From: Phylloscopus collybita
Taxonomy: Eukaryota; Chordata; Aves; Passeriformes; Phylloscopidae
Direction: 5' to 3'
Assembly: GCA_027886175.1 (NCBI GenBank)
Contig: JAJNNQ010000011.1
Coordinates: 4,836,001 to 4,900,000, forward strand
DNA: 64,000 nt
In this document: one piece after another, positions 21,570 through 36,210 of the stretch
Layout: each line of letters begins with the position of its first letter
Position numbering within the stretch: the first letter of the stretch is position 1
Made by a program: the position numbers and the translations under genes
The notes under the pieces: model-generated
Database searches by the model: none
Seen by the model: only the letters and a program-made list of their open reading frames with translations
What the model was told of the DNA's origin: nothing

Positions 21570-21964
21570 CTTGGAAAACAGGAAATCAAAATTGTGGAAT
21601 CCCTGAGGTTGGAAAAGACCTGCAAGACCATTCAGGATTCCTTGGAGCCACCAGAAGAGAGGATTGAACACAAAAGATTATCTCCAGTTGAAAGTCAACA
21701 AATCCGCTCTCCCCAAGGAATTCCCAGTGTTTGTCTGTGTCGTGATGGATGTTCTTGCCCCTGCGTTCATCCAGGTGCCCACGGGGAGCCAGGAAGATGT
21801 GGAACTCCCCCAGCCAGGTGTCTTCCCAACAGGGATCACCAGGACCAGCGATCACCAGGGCTCTGGGGGTCACTGGGGATCATCCAACGCTGATCCTCCC
21901 ACGGGGGATGGAGCTGGAGCAGCACACGAAGCTCTTCCCACTCAGGGCACTCCCAGGGCTTCCC

Positions 21965-25829
<3,865 letters not shown>

Positions 25830-26262
25830 GAAATCTGCTTGGAGAGAGGGACGGGGACTTGGAGATAAGGAAGGAATGAGAGAAACTCATCAGTTCCAGA
25901 AAATGTTACTCATTGACACGGACTGCTGCTCAGCCAAGGTCCTGCTGAATTCCTGAACACGGAGAAGAAGAACAAAGCCTGAACAGAGCCAGGAATATCG
26001 GATGTTATACAAAAGGGGGGTGCATATTAACGAGGACATGCAGCAGGGGAATCGGGAAGGCTGAACTTTCCAAGGACCTTTGCCAGCGGGCAAAGGGAGA
26101 GGGAGATGCAGAAGGGAAAATCAGGATAAAAAGGAAGCTGCGAACTACAACAATTGGAGAGACCGCATGGCAAATGCCGCATGGCCTCTCCCTTTGTTCA
26201 TGAATAAAGCCACTTTTACAGGACTCCTCTGGCTCCTTCGGGCACAGAAACCTCTGGCGATG
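25830..26262 (+). mobile_element. LTR-like unit beside ZNF promoter (family LTR4)
   Basis: A GGATAAAAAGG TATA-like box near 26124 is followed about 75 bp later by AATAAAG (about 26202) and a U5-like tail. The same unit flanks the ZNF promoter copies at 35835-36210 (-), 45830-46262 (+) and 50515-50930 (-). In each case it is antisense to the ZNF transcript and sits just downstream of exon 1. Ends are not defined exactly. Confidence 0.4.
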
Positions 26263-26524
26263 CCAATTTGCTCGCACAGGCCCGGGGACAGCGCAGCGCC
26301 TCCGTCCTACCCACAGGAACCGGGACGAGCCAGCGCTGCTCCGGCCCCGGCTCCGGCCCAGGCACCCGCGGGAAGGAGACCGCGGGCAGCCGCTCCCGCA
26401 GCGCCCTCAGGGCACGGGGAACACGGCGCGGACACGGCACAACCCAGCCACAGCCAGAGCCCCCTGCCGCCCCCTCCGCCCGCAGCCAGCCCCGAGCCCC
26501 GGCACAACCCAGCGCGGCTCCCAC

Positions 26525-26990
26525 CTGCGCCGGGGCCGCCTCCGAGCTCCGCCGCCGCCGCCTCCTCCACACCGAGGATCCGAAAATGGCGCCCCTGAAA
26601 AGCCAGGGCTGTCCTTCTGCCCGCTCTGCCCAATCACCGTGCAGCGAGAGCCAGGAGTGACGGCACCATCAGCTAATGGCAGCGAGCCATTGGCGGGCTC
26701 TGCACACGGCCCAGCCCCGCCCCGCGCTCTCAGGCCCCGCCCCCGGGCTGTCTGAGGGCAAAGCCGCAGATGAGGAACAGCCCTGGGACGGGCCCGGGCC
26801 CGAGGCGGGATGGAGCTGAAAACACAAACAAAGTTCTCCGCACCTCCCGCACCGCCTTGCCCAGCCCTGCCTGCTGGGTGCGTCCGACTCAGCGGGAAGC
26901 CCTCGAGCCCTACTTCTCCTACCCCCTACCTGGGAGCATCAGTTCGTCACTTTGATTTCCCCGAAAAAGGGAAAACTGCCCCAATCTCCT
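26525..26990 (-). promoter_or_regulatory. CpG promoter copy P2, drives toward ZNF-2
   Basis: Same core as P1 on the minus strand: GC boxes, ATTGG box and a YY1-like GCGCCATTTTCGG, with the first-exon donor (CAG/GTGGGA) at 26524. It is arranged back to back with the ZNF-3 promoter (27140-27550). Confidence 0.65.
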
Positions 26991-27139
26991 GTCGATGAGT
27001 GGAAGAGGGGAGAGATTTCTGGCAGAAAAGTTCAAAATTCAAAGAACGACAATGAGAAGTAAATGCAGACCCTTAAAATCAGCCTCCCCTGACGCCTCCC
27101 TCCTTCCAGCTCCACCTCCTCCCCCGGCAGAGCAGGGAG

Positions 27140-27550
27140 ACAGGGAATGGGGCCATGGTCAGTTCGTGCCCCGGGGCTTTTCCGGCTGCTCAGGGACAGG
27201 AGCTGTTCCCCTGCTGCACCCTGGGCTCCCTCCCACAGCAGAGTTCTCCAGGAACTCCCAGTGAGAGCGATACTGGGAGGGAAAGCGCTCCCAGGTCCTT
27301 CCCGCTGCTCCCAGGATCGCTCCCGGTGCCGCGCGGGGCGGGGCCGCTTTGGAACCCCCCCGGGGCAGAGCGCGGCTGCTTTTGGGTGTCGGCACCGCCC
27401 GGGCCGGGCTGGGAGCGGAGGAGGAGCGGGAGGAAGAGGAGGGACAGAGGAGGAAGAGGAGGAGCCGCAACACCACGCGGTTTTCCCGCCCGCCCGCTCC
27501 GGCCGCAGCTCCCCCGGCTCCGGCAGCATCGCGCACCCCGGAACCCGCAG
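27140..27550 (+). promoter_or_regulatory. CpG promoter and first exon of ZNF-3
   Basis: GC-rich sequence with a purine run (27419-27466) and a first exon ending CCGCAG/GTGAGCGG at 27550. The inverted copy at 34546-34950 serves ZNF-4. No start codon is needed here because the ATG lies in exon 2. Confidence 0.6.
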
Positions 27551-27872
27551 GTGAGCGGGGAGAGGGAGCTCGCCCCAAATCCATCGGGGAGGGGCTCCGA
27601 GAGGGGTTTTTTTCTGGGTAGGGGATGTTTGGCTCTTGCAGGACTCCAAAGCCGAGGCGGAGATGCCCCTGGAGGGATCTTGCGGGGTCCCAGGTGGCGA
27701 TGGCCCGGTCCTGGCGGGCACAGCCTGGAGATGAGCGGGGTCCGGGACTCCGAGGCTGAAAGGGGCGCTGACTTCTGCAGCTGCGCTTGGGCAGCGGGAC
27801 CATCAAACCCAACGGGCTCAGCCCTTGTTTTCCCACCCAAACCAGGATCTCGTATTCCCAAACCTTGGCCGG

Positions 27873-29011
27873 ATGGAGGAGGAGGAGGCCGCGAGGAAGA
27901 GGGAGATGGCCCTGGAGCCCCAGGCAGGTGAGGAGGAAGTCACTGCCCCTTTCCCCCTCTCTCCTGCTCCATCTCCCAGCCCAGCCCGGCCCCCAGCTGT
28001 AGGACAACCCTGCTGCCAATGCCGTCCTGCCAGGGATCTCCTTCCCCTTGTCTCTGGCACGGAGGCAAATCCCATCCTCTCCTTGTCCTTCTTCCCCCAG
28101 ACAAGGAGCTGAGGACAGAGTCCAGGGAGGTCAAACCCCCGCAGCAGAACCTCGTGGAAGAGGCCGTTTTGAGCGGCTCTGCGGTGCAGGAATCCAATGG
28201 GGAGGAAAATCCCCAGAGATCCCGCACGAGGAGGGGCTGCAAACGCAGATCACGGGGATCCCAGAAGGGAAGACCCACCCTGGGAGAGGGAAACAGCGGG
28301 AGCTCAGAGCTGGAGGTCCCTGAGCAGCTTCACGATAGGGAGAAGCCCCACAAGTGCTCGAAATGTGAGAAGAGCTTCACCTGGAGATCCTCCCTCATCA
28401 CCCACCGGCGCATCCACACCGGGGAGAGGCCCTACGAGTGTCTTGAGTGTGGGAAGCACTTCAGTGATAGCTCCAACCTGACTGTCCACCAGAGGAGCCA
28501 CACGGGGGCACGGCCCTACGAGTGTGGGGAGTGTGGGATGAGCTTCAGCCAGAGGTACAACCTGACCCGCCACCAGATGAGCCACAAGGGGGAACGGCCC
28601 TATGAGTGTCCCAAGTGTGGGAAGAGATTTATCCACAAATCCAACCTGATCCTCCACCAGAGAATCCACACAGGGAAACGGCCCTTTGAGTGTGGGGAGT
28701 GTGGGAAGAGCTTCATTCAGAGCTCCCATCTGACTGTCCACCAGAGGAGCCACACTGGGGAGAGGCCCTATGAGTGTGACCAGTGCAGGAAGAGGTTTCA
28801 TACCAGCTCTGATCTCCTCCTGCACCAGCGGATTCACATGGAGGAGAGGCCCTTCCACTGCCCCGACTGTGGGATGGGCTTCAAGCGAAACACCCACCTT
28901 GTCAGGCACCAGCGCATCCACACCGGGGAGAGGCCCTACGAGTGTCCTGAGTGTGGGAAGAACTTTTCTAAGAGCTCTCACTTGACTCAACACCAACAGA
29001 GCCACCACTAA
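27873..29011 (+). CDS. ZNF-3: C2H2 zinc-finger protein, eight fingers, two coding exons
   Basis: The CDS is 27873-27927 joined to 28101-29011 (321 residues). Exon 2 begins at 27846 after an acceptor, with ATG giving [18 protein letters not shown] and a GTGAGG donor in phase 1. Exon 3 begins at 28101 after CTTCCCCCAG and continues [36 protein letters not shown]. Eight complete fingers follow, with helices [63 protein letters not shown] and SKSSHLTQH. This two-exon layout is the ancestral-looking form of the cluster. The gene forms a convergent pair with ZNF-4 across the palindrome spacer. Confidence 0.92.
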
Positions 29012-29112
29012 GGGAAGCCCTGGGAATGCCCTGAGAACGGGAAGAGCTTCGTGCGCTGCTCCAGCTCCATCCCCCGTGGGAGGATCGGCGTTGGGTGTCA
29101 CTGAAGGCATCC

Positions 29113-30240
29113 TGGTGCCAGCATCCCAACAGCTGTGGTGACATTGTCCCCTGATGAGCATCCTGGTGGCATCGTGTTCCCTCCCTCCGGATGTCTCCAG
29201 CGCCTGCCGTGCCTCCCTCACCCCTCTGTGTGTGCCTGTCCTGCCTGCTGTGTCCCGGTCCCTCCTGTGTGTCCCTGGCCCCTGTGTCCCTGTCCCTTGC
29301 CCCCAGTGGGGCCACAGTCCCTGAGGTCCCAGGCCCTGTACCACAAGGTGCCCCGTGTCCCACAGGGTGTCCCCCTGTCCCTCAGGATGTTCCCATGGCT
29401 GCTCCTGACGCTGAGCATCTTCACCTGTCCTGTCACAGGTAGGGACATCCCACGACACCCTGTGACACTCCATGACATCCAATGACACCCTTAGTCCTTT
29501 GATTTTGGCTCCTTCCTCTCCCCATTTTGGCTCCTTTTCCCCTGATTTGGGTCCCTTTGCCCTATTTTGGATCCTTTGCCTCATTTCTCATCCTTTCCTC
29601 CAATTTTGGGTGCCCTCCCCTTGACTTTGACACATTTTTGGGTGCATCCCTCCTCCTCCAACCCTCACTCACCAGCCCCTGTCCCCACAGGCGTGTCCCC
29701 AACTGTGTCCCCAACTGTCCCCATGTACCACATGGACTCAGTGCCCACCATCCTGGATGCCCTTGAGTCCTCAACCCAGGACTGTGGATCTCCTCTTCCA
29801 GGAGATCCAGAGCTGGCCCGGCTTCCTGGGGACATCAGTTGCACTAGGGCTCGGGGTGGGTGGCCTGGTGGTGTTGGTGGGAAGGGGTTTGGGGTCATCT
29901 TGGGACTGACCATGGGTCTTGTCCACTCTGCAGTGAGGAGCAGCCCCAGCTGGGGAGCCTGAGATGGAAGGGGGCAAGGAGAGGTTGGATTCTGAGCCAG
30001 ATGGACACCAGAGCCATGGATCCCCCTCTGGCTGGACACTGGTCCAGATGGGCACCAGAGGCACGGATCCCAGCTGAACTCTGGTCTGGATGGCCCCTGG
30101 CCCTGCAGCCCCCCAGCCTGGCCGGCCCCCAGCCCAGATGGCCACCAATCTGGCAACACTCCAGCCCACCCCACTGGCCCACCAGCTCATCCCAACCCCA
30201 AAACCCCCAAAATAAACCCAATTCCAGAACATCGCCTCCA
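29113..30240 (+). other. Possible small secreted or membrane protein remnant in palindrome spacer
   Basis: An ATG at about 29388 after a CCCTCAG acceptor encodes MFPWLLLTLSIFTCPVTG, a good signal-peptide candidate, ending at a GTAGGG donor. Near 29812 an acceptor-like CTTCCAG precedes EIQSWPGFLGTSVALGLGVG and a hydrophobic stretch, but joining the two requires an intervening exon I cannot fix. No family is recognised and it may be a pseudogene. Confidence 0.2.
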
Positions 30241-30499
30241 GGTGATCCCTGCAGAGTGAGGGGGAAACTGAGGCACGGGCTGGGGGTGTCTGGGGTGACA
30301 GGAGAGGACTTCATGACCCACCCTGGAGACCCCCAAACAAGCACCCACTCCCCAAATTGTCACTGCAGCATCCCAGGACCCCCAGCTGTCACATCCAGGG
30401 GGCTCCAGGAGCCACTGTGACCCTGCAGTCCCTGCCAGGGGTGACCCGCGGTGTCTCCCCGGTGTCACTGGGACGTCCCCAGCGGGAGAAGTGACATCA

Positions 30500-30535
30500 C
30501 CTCCCGGAGGAGGAGGAGGAGGAGGAGGAGAGGTG
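30500..30535. repeat. GGA trinucleotide run
   Basis: About eight GGA units form a purine-only run in the palindrome spacer. Confidence 0.85.
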
Positions 30536-30789
30536 AGGGTGTGACTCAAACTCCTGCCTGCTCACATTGGGAATCCCCTACAGGAACCAGGGTCGAGTGT
30601 GGGTGCAGCAGCGGAGGTACCTTGGGGGATTGGGGGTGGGGACACAGGGACAGTCCCCAAAGTCCCCAGAGTCCCCTGGGGGGATGTGACGTGCAGGGGG
30701 TGCAAGGTAGCAGAGCATCCTCAGTGGGATGTGGGGGGGTGGGAGTCGTGGGGGTGACCCCAAAAATGTTGTCACTGCCTCGCTTTGGG

Positions 30790-31320
30790 GCACTGGTGAC
30801 AAGTTGGGTTAGTGCAGACACAACCTCCACATTCAGGCTGGGAATACTTACAGGGTCTCCCACCTCTTAATTTGACTGATCCTGAAATAACTTGGGAACA
30901 TGGAAACAGCGAGCGCAGAGAGAATATGGGATGGGGATTTGTAGGAAAGCACCCCACACCTGAGGAAGCGTTTTCCATAGGGGAAAGGTTTGACTCACAC
31001 CTTGAATTGCTTATAAGGTAAAGGACCGAAAAACTGCTTTGCTGTCCTGACACTACTTGGATCAGTGCCAAGACCAGCACCTGTTGGACTTTGTTGCTGT
31101 TCTTCAAATCCTGTACCTCTTTCTATCAGCAGTTTGCCAGTGGAGCACTCTTTGATCGTTAAGTAGATAAGAGAGAGAACAAAGGGGCTTGGGGCATTTT
31201 CGAGGTGTTGCAGCAGGTGGATGGGACCTGTCCCTATCCTGAGCTTGGCTTTGTTCTTTCTTTTGTATTATTTTCTTTCTTTCATTAAACCTTTTTCATT
31301 TTTCAACCATACTCAACCCT
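30790..31320 (+). other. Unassigned LTR-like sequence
   Basis: A 69-codon frame at 30812-31021 has no recognised product. A pyrimidine-rich end with CATTAAACC near 31285 resembles an LTR polyadenylation region. Identity is uncertain. Confidence 0.2.
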
Positions 31321-31774
31321 GCTGTCTCGCTAATGGATTTAAGCCATTTCTCTGCCAGGGCTGGACCCTCAGAGGTCAGAGGTCCTGGGAACCCCACCAG
31401 GGATCAGTGTTCCAAAGCGTTGCAGTGAAACACATCGGGGGCTGCCAGCTCTGCAGCTGGGCCTCCCCTGGGCTGCTGCGGCCCAGGGCCCAAAGGCTGG
31501 AGCTGCAGCCTTGCTCCTGTCTCAGGAACAGGAGCCTCCTGCAGGCCCGTGTCCCCTCCATGTCCCCGGCAGGAGGGAGGGCTCTGAGGCACAGGGGGTG
31601 CTGGCAGGAGGGGCTGCTCTGGCCAGCTGGGGGCCTCTGAGAAATGCCCAAAGCCTTGTGCTCTCTGCAGCTGGCCAAGGAGAGCAGCAGGGCTGAAGGG
31701 TTCGTGTGCCACAGCCAGCCCGAGCTGGGGAGCCCTCAGGGCCCCGTGCCAGAGGCGGCCCTGGGGAATGGCAC

Positions 31775-32475
31775 CGGGAATGGGGACAGGGAATGGGAAT
31801 GGGACAGGAAATATGAGACAGGGACTGGGAATAGAACTGGGAATGGGGACAGGGACCAAGGATTGGATCAGGAATACTGGACTGGGACTAGGAATGGAGA
31901 GAGGGATCAGGAATGAGGACAGGGATTGGGAATGGGGACGAGGTCCAGGAATGGGATGAGGAATATTAACAGGGACCGGGAATGGGACCGCAAATGGGAA
32001 CAGAGATTGGGAATATGGACAGGGACCAGGAATGGGACTGGAAATACGAGATAGGAACTTGGAATGATACATAGAATAGGGACAGAGACCAAAATTGGGC
32101 CCAGGAGTACTGGACTGGAAATGGGACAGGGAATACGGGACAGGGACCAGGAATGGGACTGGGAACACACGAGTATTCCCGGGAATACGGTAATACAGGA
32201 ATATGGGAAGGGAACATGGAAACAGAAACCAGGGAGAGAATATGGGAGATGGATTAGGAAGATTGGACCAGGATTGGAAACAGGAATATGGGAAGGGGAT
32301 GGGGAATACTGCAATGGAAATATGGGAGCTGCAGTGGGACCAAGAATACGAGAACGGGAACAGGGTAGGGAATATGGGACTGGGAATATGGGAACATCAA
32401 GCAGAGAATATTGGATAGGGACAGGGAATGAGACCGGAAATGGGATCTACACTGGAATGGGTGCAGGACAGGACA
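31775..32475 (+). repeat. GGGACAGGGAATGGGA minisatellite, purine-rich
   Basis: About 700 bp of degenerate 10-20 bp units of GGGAATGGGACAGGGACCAG type give strong strand asymmetry, with nearly all G and A on the plus strand. Many GGG runs could allow G-quadruplexes. It lies near the axis of palindrome 1. Confidence 0.85.
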
Positions 32476-32559
32476 GTGAGTGGAATGACACAGGAACGGG
32501 TGGCGGGCAGGGGTGGTGACAGCGGGGAGAGCGGGATCCTGGACAGTAGACACTGGGAA

Positions 32560-32770
32560 CTGGAAGAGGGGGACATCGGGAGAGTTCTGAGGCAGGAGGT
32601 CCTTGATCAGCTGCCCAAGAACTCAGCCAGGGCCTCCCAGCACAGCTGGAGCTGCTCAGCCTGGGGAGCCCAAAGCCCTGAGCAACCCCCAAGTGTCTGC
32701 CAAGAACCCTCAAGTCCCTCACACCCAGCATCCCCCACATCCCCTGCAAGATCTGCCCATGTCCCCATCC
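32560..32770 (-). pseudogene. Relic of the AERLWQRWETLAEVL exon
   Basis: After a CCCCAG acceptor the minus strand reads AEQLQLCWEALAEFLG and then loses frame through a one-base deletion relative to 16399-16683. The flanking upstream sequence also matches. Confidence 0.5.
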
Positions 32771-32901
32771 ATGTCTTTGTTTAAAATCTTTTTTTTTTAC
32801 CTTGGTTTTGGGAGTTTTGAAAGGATAAAGAGAAATGAAAGGAAAATCCTGGCAAAGGGAACCAGGAGGCTGTGGAGTGACCAACCAGGTGTTCCTGGGG
32901 A

Positions 32902-32988
32902 TCAGCCAGCACTGATCCTCCCATGGGAGATGGAGCTGGAGCAGCGCACGAAGCTCTTCCTGCACTCAGGACACTCCCAGGGCTTCCC
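32902..32988 (-). pseudogene. Relic finger after ZNF-4 stop, both cysteines kept
   Basis: In frame after the TAA the minus strand reads GKPWECPECRKSFVRCSSSI. Here the CPEC pair is intact, unlike the CPES form in the other copies. The zinc-binding histidines are absent. Confidence 0.75.
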
Positions 32989-34222
32989 TTAGTGGTGGTT
33001 CCGTGGGTGTTGGGTCAAGTGAGAGCTGCATGAGCAGCTCTTCCCACACTGGGGACACTCGCAGGGCCTCTCCCCGGTGTGGATGTGCTGGTGGCTGACA
33101 AGGGTGCAGTTTTCCTTGAAGCCCATCCCGCAGTGGGGGCAGCGGAAGGGCCTCTCACTCATGTGAATCCGTTGGTGCAGGAAGAGACGGGAGCTGCTCT
33201 TAAACTTCTTCCTGCATTGATCACACTCGTAGGGCCTCTCCCCGGTGTGGGTCCTCTGGTGGACAATCAGGGAGGATCTCTGGATGAAGCCCTTCCCACA
33301 CTCCCCACACTCATAGGGCCGTTCCCCTGTGTGGATCCTCTGGTGGCGGATCAGATGGGAGCTCAACCTGAAGCTCTTCCCACACTCAGGACACTTGTAG
33401 GGCCTCTCCCCGGTGTGGATGCGCCGGTGGTTGATGAGGGTGAAGTTGCGGTTGAAGCCCTTCCCGCAGTCAGGGCAGAGGAAGGGCCTCTCCTCCGTGT
33501 GAATCCGCTGATGGACGAGGAGATCGGAGCTGCTCTGAAACCTCTTCCTGCACTGGTCACACTCATAGGGCCTCACCCCCGTGTGGACCATCTGGTGGCG
33601 GATAAGGTGGGAGTTGTGGCTGAAGCTCTTCTCACATTCTCCACATTTGTAGGGTCTCTCTCCAGTGTGGATTCTCAAGTGGCGGATCAGGTTGGATCTC
33701 CAGCTGAAGCTCTTCTCACATTTTGAGCACTTGTGGGGCTTCTCCGCATTGTGAAGCTGCTCAGACACCCCCAGCTCCGACCTCCGGCCGCATCTGTGGC
33801 TGCCTCTCTGGCCCAGGGTGGGTCTTTCCTCCTGGGATCCCCGAGATCTGCCTTTGCAGCCCCTCCTCGTGCGGGATCTCCGGGGATTTTCCTCCCCATT
33901 GGATTCCTGCATCGTGGAGCTGCTCAAAACGGCCTCTTCCACAAGGTTCTGCCGCGGGGATTTGTCTTCCCTGCTCTCCTTCCTCAGCTCCGTATCTGGG
34001 GGAGGAAGGACAAGGAGAGGATGGAATTTGCCTCCGTGCCAGAGACAAGGGGAAGGAGATCCCTGGCAGGACGGCGTTGGCAGCGGGGTTGTCCTACAGC
34101 TGGGGGCCGGGCTGGGCTGGGAGATGAAGAAGAAAGAGGTGGAAAGGGGCAGTGACTTCCTCCTCACCTGCCTGGGGCTCCAGGGCCATCTCCCTCTTCC
34201 TCGCGGCCTCCTCCTCCTCCAT
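32989..34222 (-). CDS. ZNF-4: C2H2 zinc-finger protein, nine fingers, two coding exons
   Basis: The CDS is the complement of 32989-33995 joined to 34168-34222 (353 residues). The short first coding exon encodes [18 protein letters not shown] and splices in phase 1 to [36 protein letters not shown]. Nine fingers follow, with helices [72 protein letters not shown] and SCSSHLTQH. The last finger departs from consensus (CGKSC replaces CGKSF), which may weaken its core. It is the inverted partner of ZNF-3. It probably acts as a nuclear DNA-binding protein; no KRAB or other effector domain is present. Confidence 0.92.
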
Positions 34223-34545
34223 CCGGCCAAGGTTTGGGAATACGAGATCCTGGTTTGGGTGGGAAAACAAGGGCTGAGCGCGTTGGGTTTGATGGTCCCG
34301 CTGCCCAAGCGCAGCTGCAGAAGTCAGCGCCCCTTTCAGCCTCGGAGTCCCGGACCCCGCTCATCTCCAGGCTCTGCCCGCCAGGACCGGGCCATCGCCA
34401 CCTGGGACCCCGCAAGATCCCTCCAGGGGCATCTCCGCCTCGGCTTTGGAGTCCTGCAAGAGCCAAACATCCCCTGCCCCGAAAAAAAAAACCCTCTCGG
34501 GCCCCCCCCCGATGGATTTGGGGCGAGCTCCCTCTCCCCGCTCAC

Positions 34546-34950
34546 CTGCGGGTTCCGGGGTGCGCGATGCTGCCGGAGCCGGGGGAGCTGCGGCCGGAGC
34601 GGGCGGGCGGGAAAACCGCGTGGTGTTGCTGCTCCTCCTCTTCCTCCTCTGTCCCTCCTCTTCCTCCCGCTCCTCCTCCGCTCCCAGCCCGGCCCGGGCG
34701 GTGCCGACACCCAAAAGCAGCCGCGCTCTGCCCCGGGGGGGTTCCAAAGCGGCCCCGCCCCGCGCGGCACCGGGAGCGATCCTGGGAGCAGCGGGAAGGA
34801 ACTGGGAGCGCTTTCCCTCCCAGAATCGCTCTCACTGGGAGTTCCTGGAGAACTCTGCTGTGGGAGGGAGCCCAGGGTGCAGCAGGGGAACAGCTCCTGT
34901 CCCTGAGCAGCCGGAAAAGCCCCGGGGCACGAACTGACCATGGCCCCATT
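34546..34950 (-). promoter_or_regulatory. CpG promoter and first exon of ZNF-4
   Basis: Inverted copy of 27140-27550. The first exon ends at CCGCAG/GTGAGC (donor at 34545). It lies back to back with promoter P3 for ZNF-6. Confidence 0.6.
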
Positions 34951-35129
34951 CCCTGTCTCCCTGCTCTGCCGGGGGAGGAGGTGGAGCTGGAAGGAGGGAG
35001 GCGTCAGGGGAGGCTGATTTTAAGAGTCTGCATTTACTTCTCATTTTTGGAGTGCTCTGAATTTTTGGAGTTTTCTACCAGAAATCTCGCCCCTCTTCCA
35101 CTCTTCGACAGGAGATTGGGGCAGTTTTC

Positions 35130-35577
35130 CCTTTTTCGGGGAAATCAAAGTGACGAACTGATGCTCCTAGGTAGGGGGTAGGAGAAGCGAGGCTTCAGGG
35201 CTTCCCTCTGAGTCGGAGGCACCCAGCAGGCAGGGCTGGGCAAGGCGGTGCGGGAGGTGCGGAGAACTTTGTTTGTGTTTTCAGCTCCATCCCGCCTCGG
35301 GCCCGGGCCCGTCCCAGGGCTGTTCCTCATCTGCGGCTTTGCCCTCAGACAGCCCGGGGGCGGGGCCTGAGAGCGCGGGGCGGGGCTGGGCCGTGTGCAG
35401 AGCCCGCCCATGGCTCTTGGCCATTGGGTGATGGTGCCGTCACTCCTGGCTCTTACTGCGCGCTGATTGGGCAGAGCGGGAAGAGCGCGGCCCTGGCTTT
35501 TCAGAGGCGCCATTTTCAGATCCTGTGTGTGGAGGAGGCGGCGGCGGCGGCGGAGCTCGGAGGCGGCCCCGGCGCAG
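35130..35577 (+). promoter_or_regulatory. CpG promoter copy P3, drives toward ZNF-6
   Basis: Core with GC boxes, two ATTGG boxes (near 35423 and 35465) and a YY1-like GCGCCATTTTCAG near the start site. First exon ends at GGCGCAG/GTGGGA (donor 35578). Confidence 0.65.
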
Positions 35578-35834
35578 GTGGGAGCCGCGCTGGGTTGTGC
35601 CGGGGCTCGGGGCTGGCTGCGGGCGGAGGGGGCGGCAGGGGGCTCTGGCTGTGGCTGGGTTGTGCTGTGTCCGCGCCGTGTTCCCCGTGCCCTGAGGGCG
35701 CTGCGGGAGCGGCTGCCCGCGGTCTCCTTCCCGCGGGTGCCTGGGCAGGAGCCGGGGCCGGAGCAGCGCTGGCTCGTCCCGGTTCCTGTGGGTAGGACGG
35801 AGGCGCTGCGCTGTCCCCGGGCCTGAGTGGGAAA

Positions 35835-36210
35835 ATTGGCATAGCCAGAGGTTTCTGTGCCCGAAGGAGCCAGAGGAGTCCTGTAAAAGTGACTTTATTC
35901 ATGAACAAAGGGAGAGGCCATGCGGCATTTGCCATGCGGTCTCTCCAATTGTTGTAGTTCGCAGCCTCCTTTTTATCCTGATTTTCCCTTCTGCATCTCC
36001 CTCTCCCTTTGCCCAGTGGCGAAGGTCTTTGGAAAGTTCAGCCTTCCCGATCCCCCTGCTGCATGTCCTCGTTAATATGCACCCCCTTTTGTATAACATC
36101 CGATATTCCTGGCTCTGTTCAGTTTTTCTTCTTCTTCTCCGTGTTCAGGAATTCAGCAGGACCTTGGCTGAGCAGCAGTCCGTGACAATGAGTAACATTT
36201 TCTGATACTG
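35835..36210 (-). mobile_element. LTR4-like unit, palindrome 1 right arm
   Basis: Inverted copy of 25830-26262 with the AATAAAG signal near 35898 and the TATA-like box near 35974 on the minus strand. Confidence 0.4.

Larger units (their letters stand above)
25830..29100 (+). repeat. Palindrome 1, left arm
   Basis: Paired positions in this arm and 32900-36250 sum to about 62040-62100 (for example 27147-27554 with 34949-34542), which places the centre near 31.05 kb. The arm holds LTR4, promoter P2, the ZNF-3 promoter and ZNF-3. Confidence 0.85.

Noticed and set aside
28304..29584. 426-codon minus-strand ORF (and similar antisense ORFs in other ZNF genes, such as 33079-33726 and 44711-45406)
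   Set aside because: These are the antisense frames of the finger arrays, open because the 84-bp finger repeat has no stop in that frame. They show no independent domain or splice context.
31644..32519. ORFs in the GGGAATGGGA array
   Set aside because: Low-complexity frames of a purine-rich minisatellite, open on both strands.
34234..35181. 315-codon plus-strand ORF, with the matching 27032-27721 and 27159-28019 minus-strand ORFs
   Set aside because: They run antisense through the CpG promoter and first exons of ZNF-4 and ZNF-3. GC-rich sequence has few stops, and the composition is Pro/Arg/Ala low complexity.
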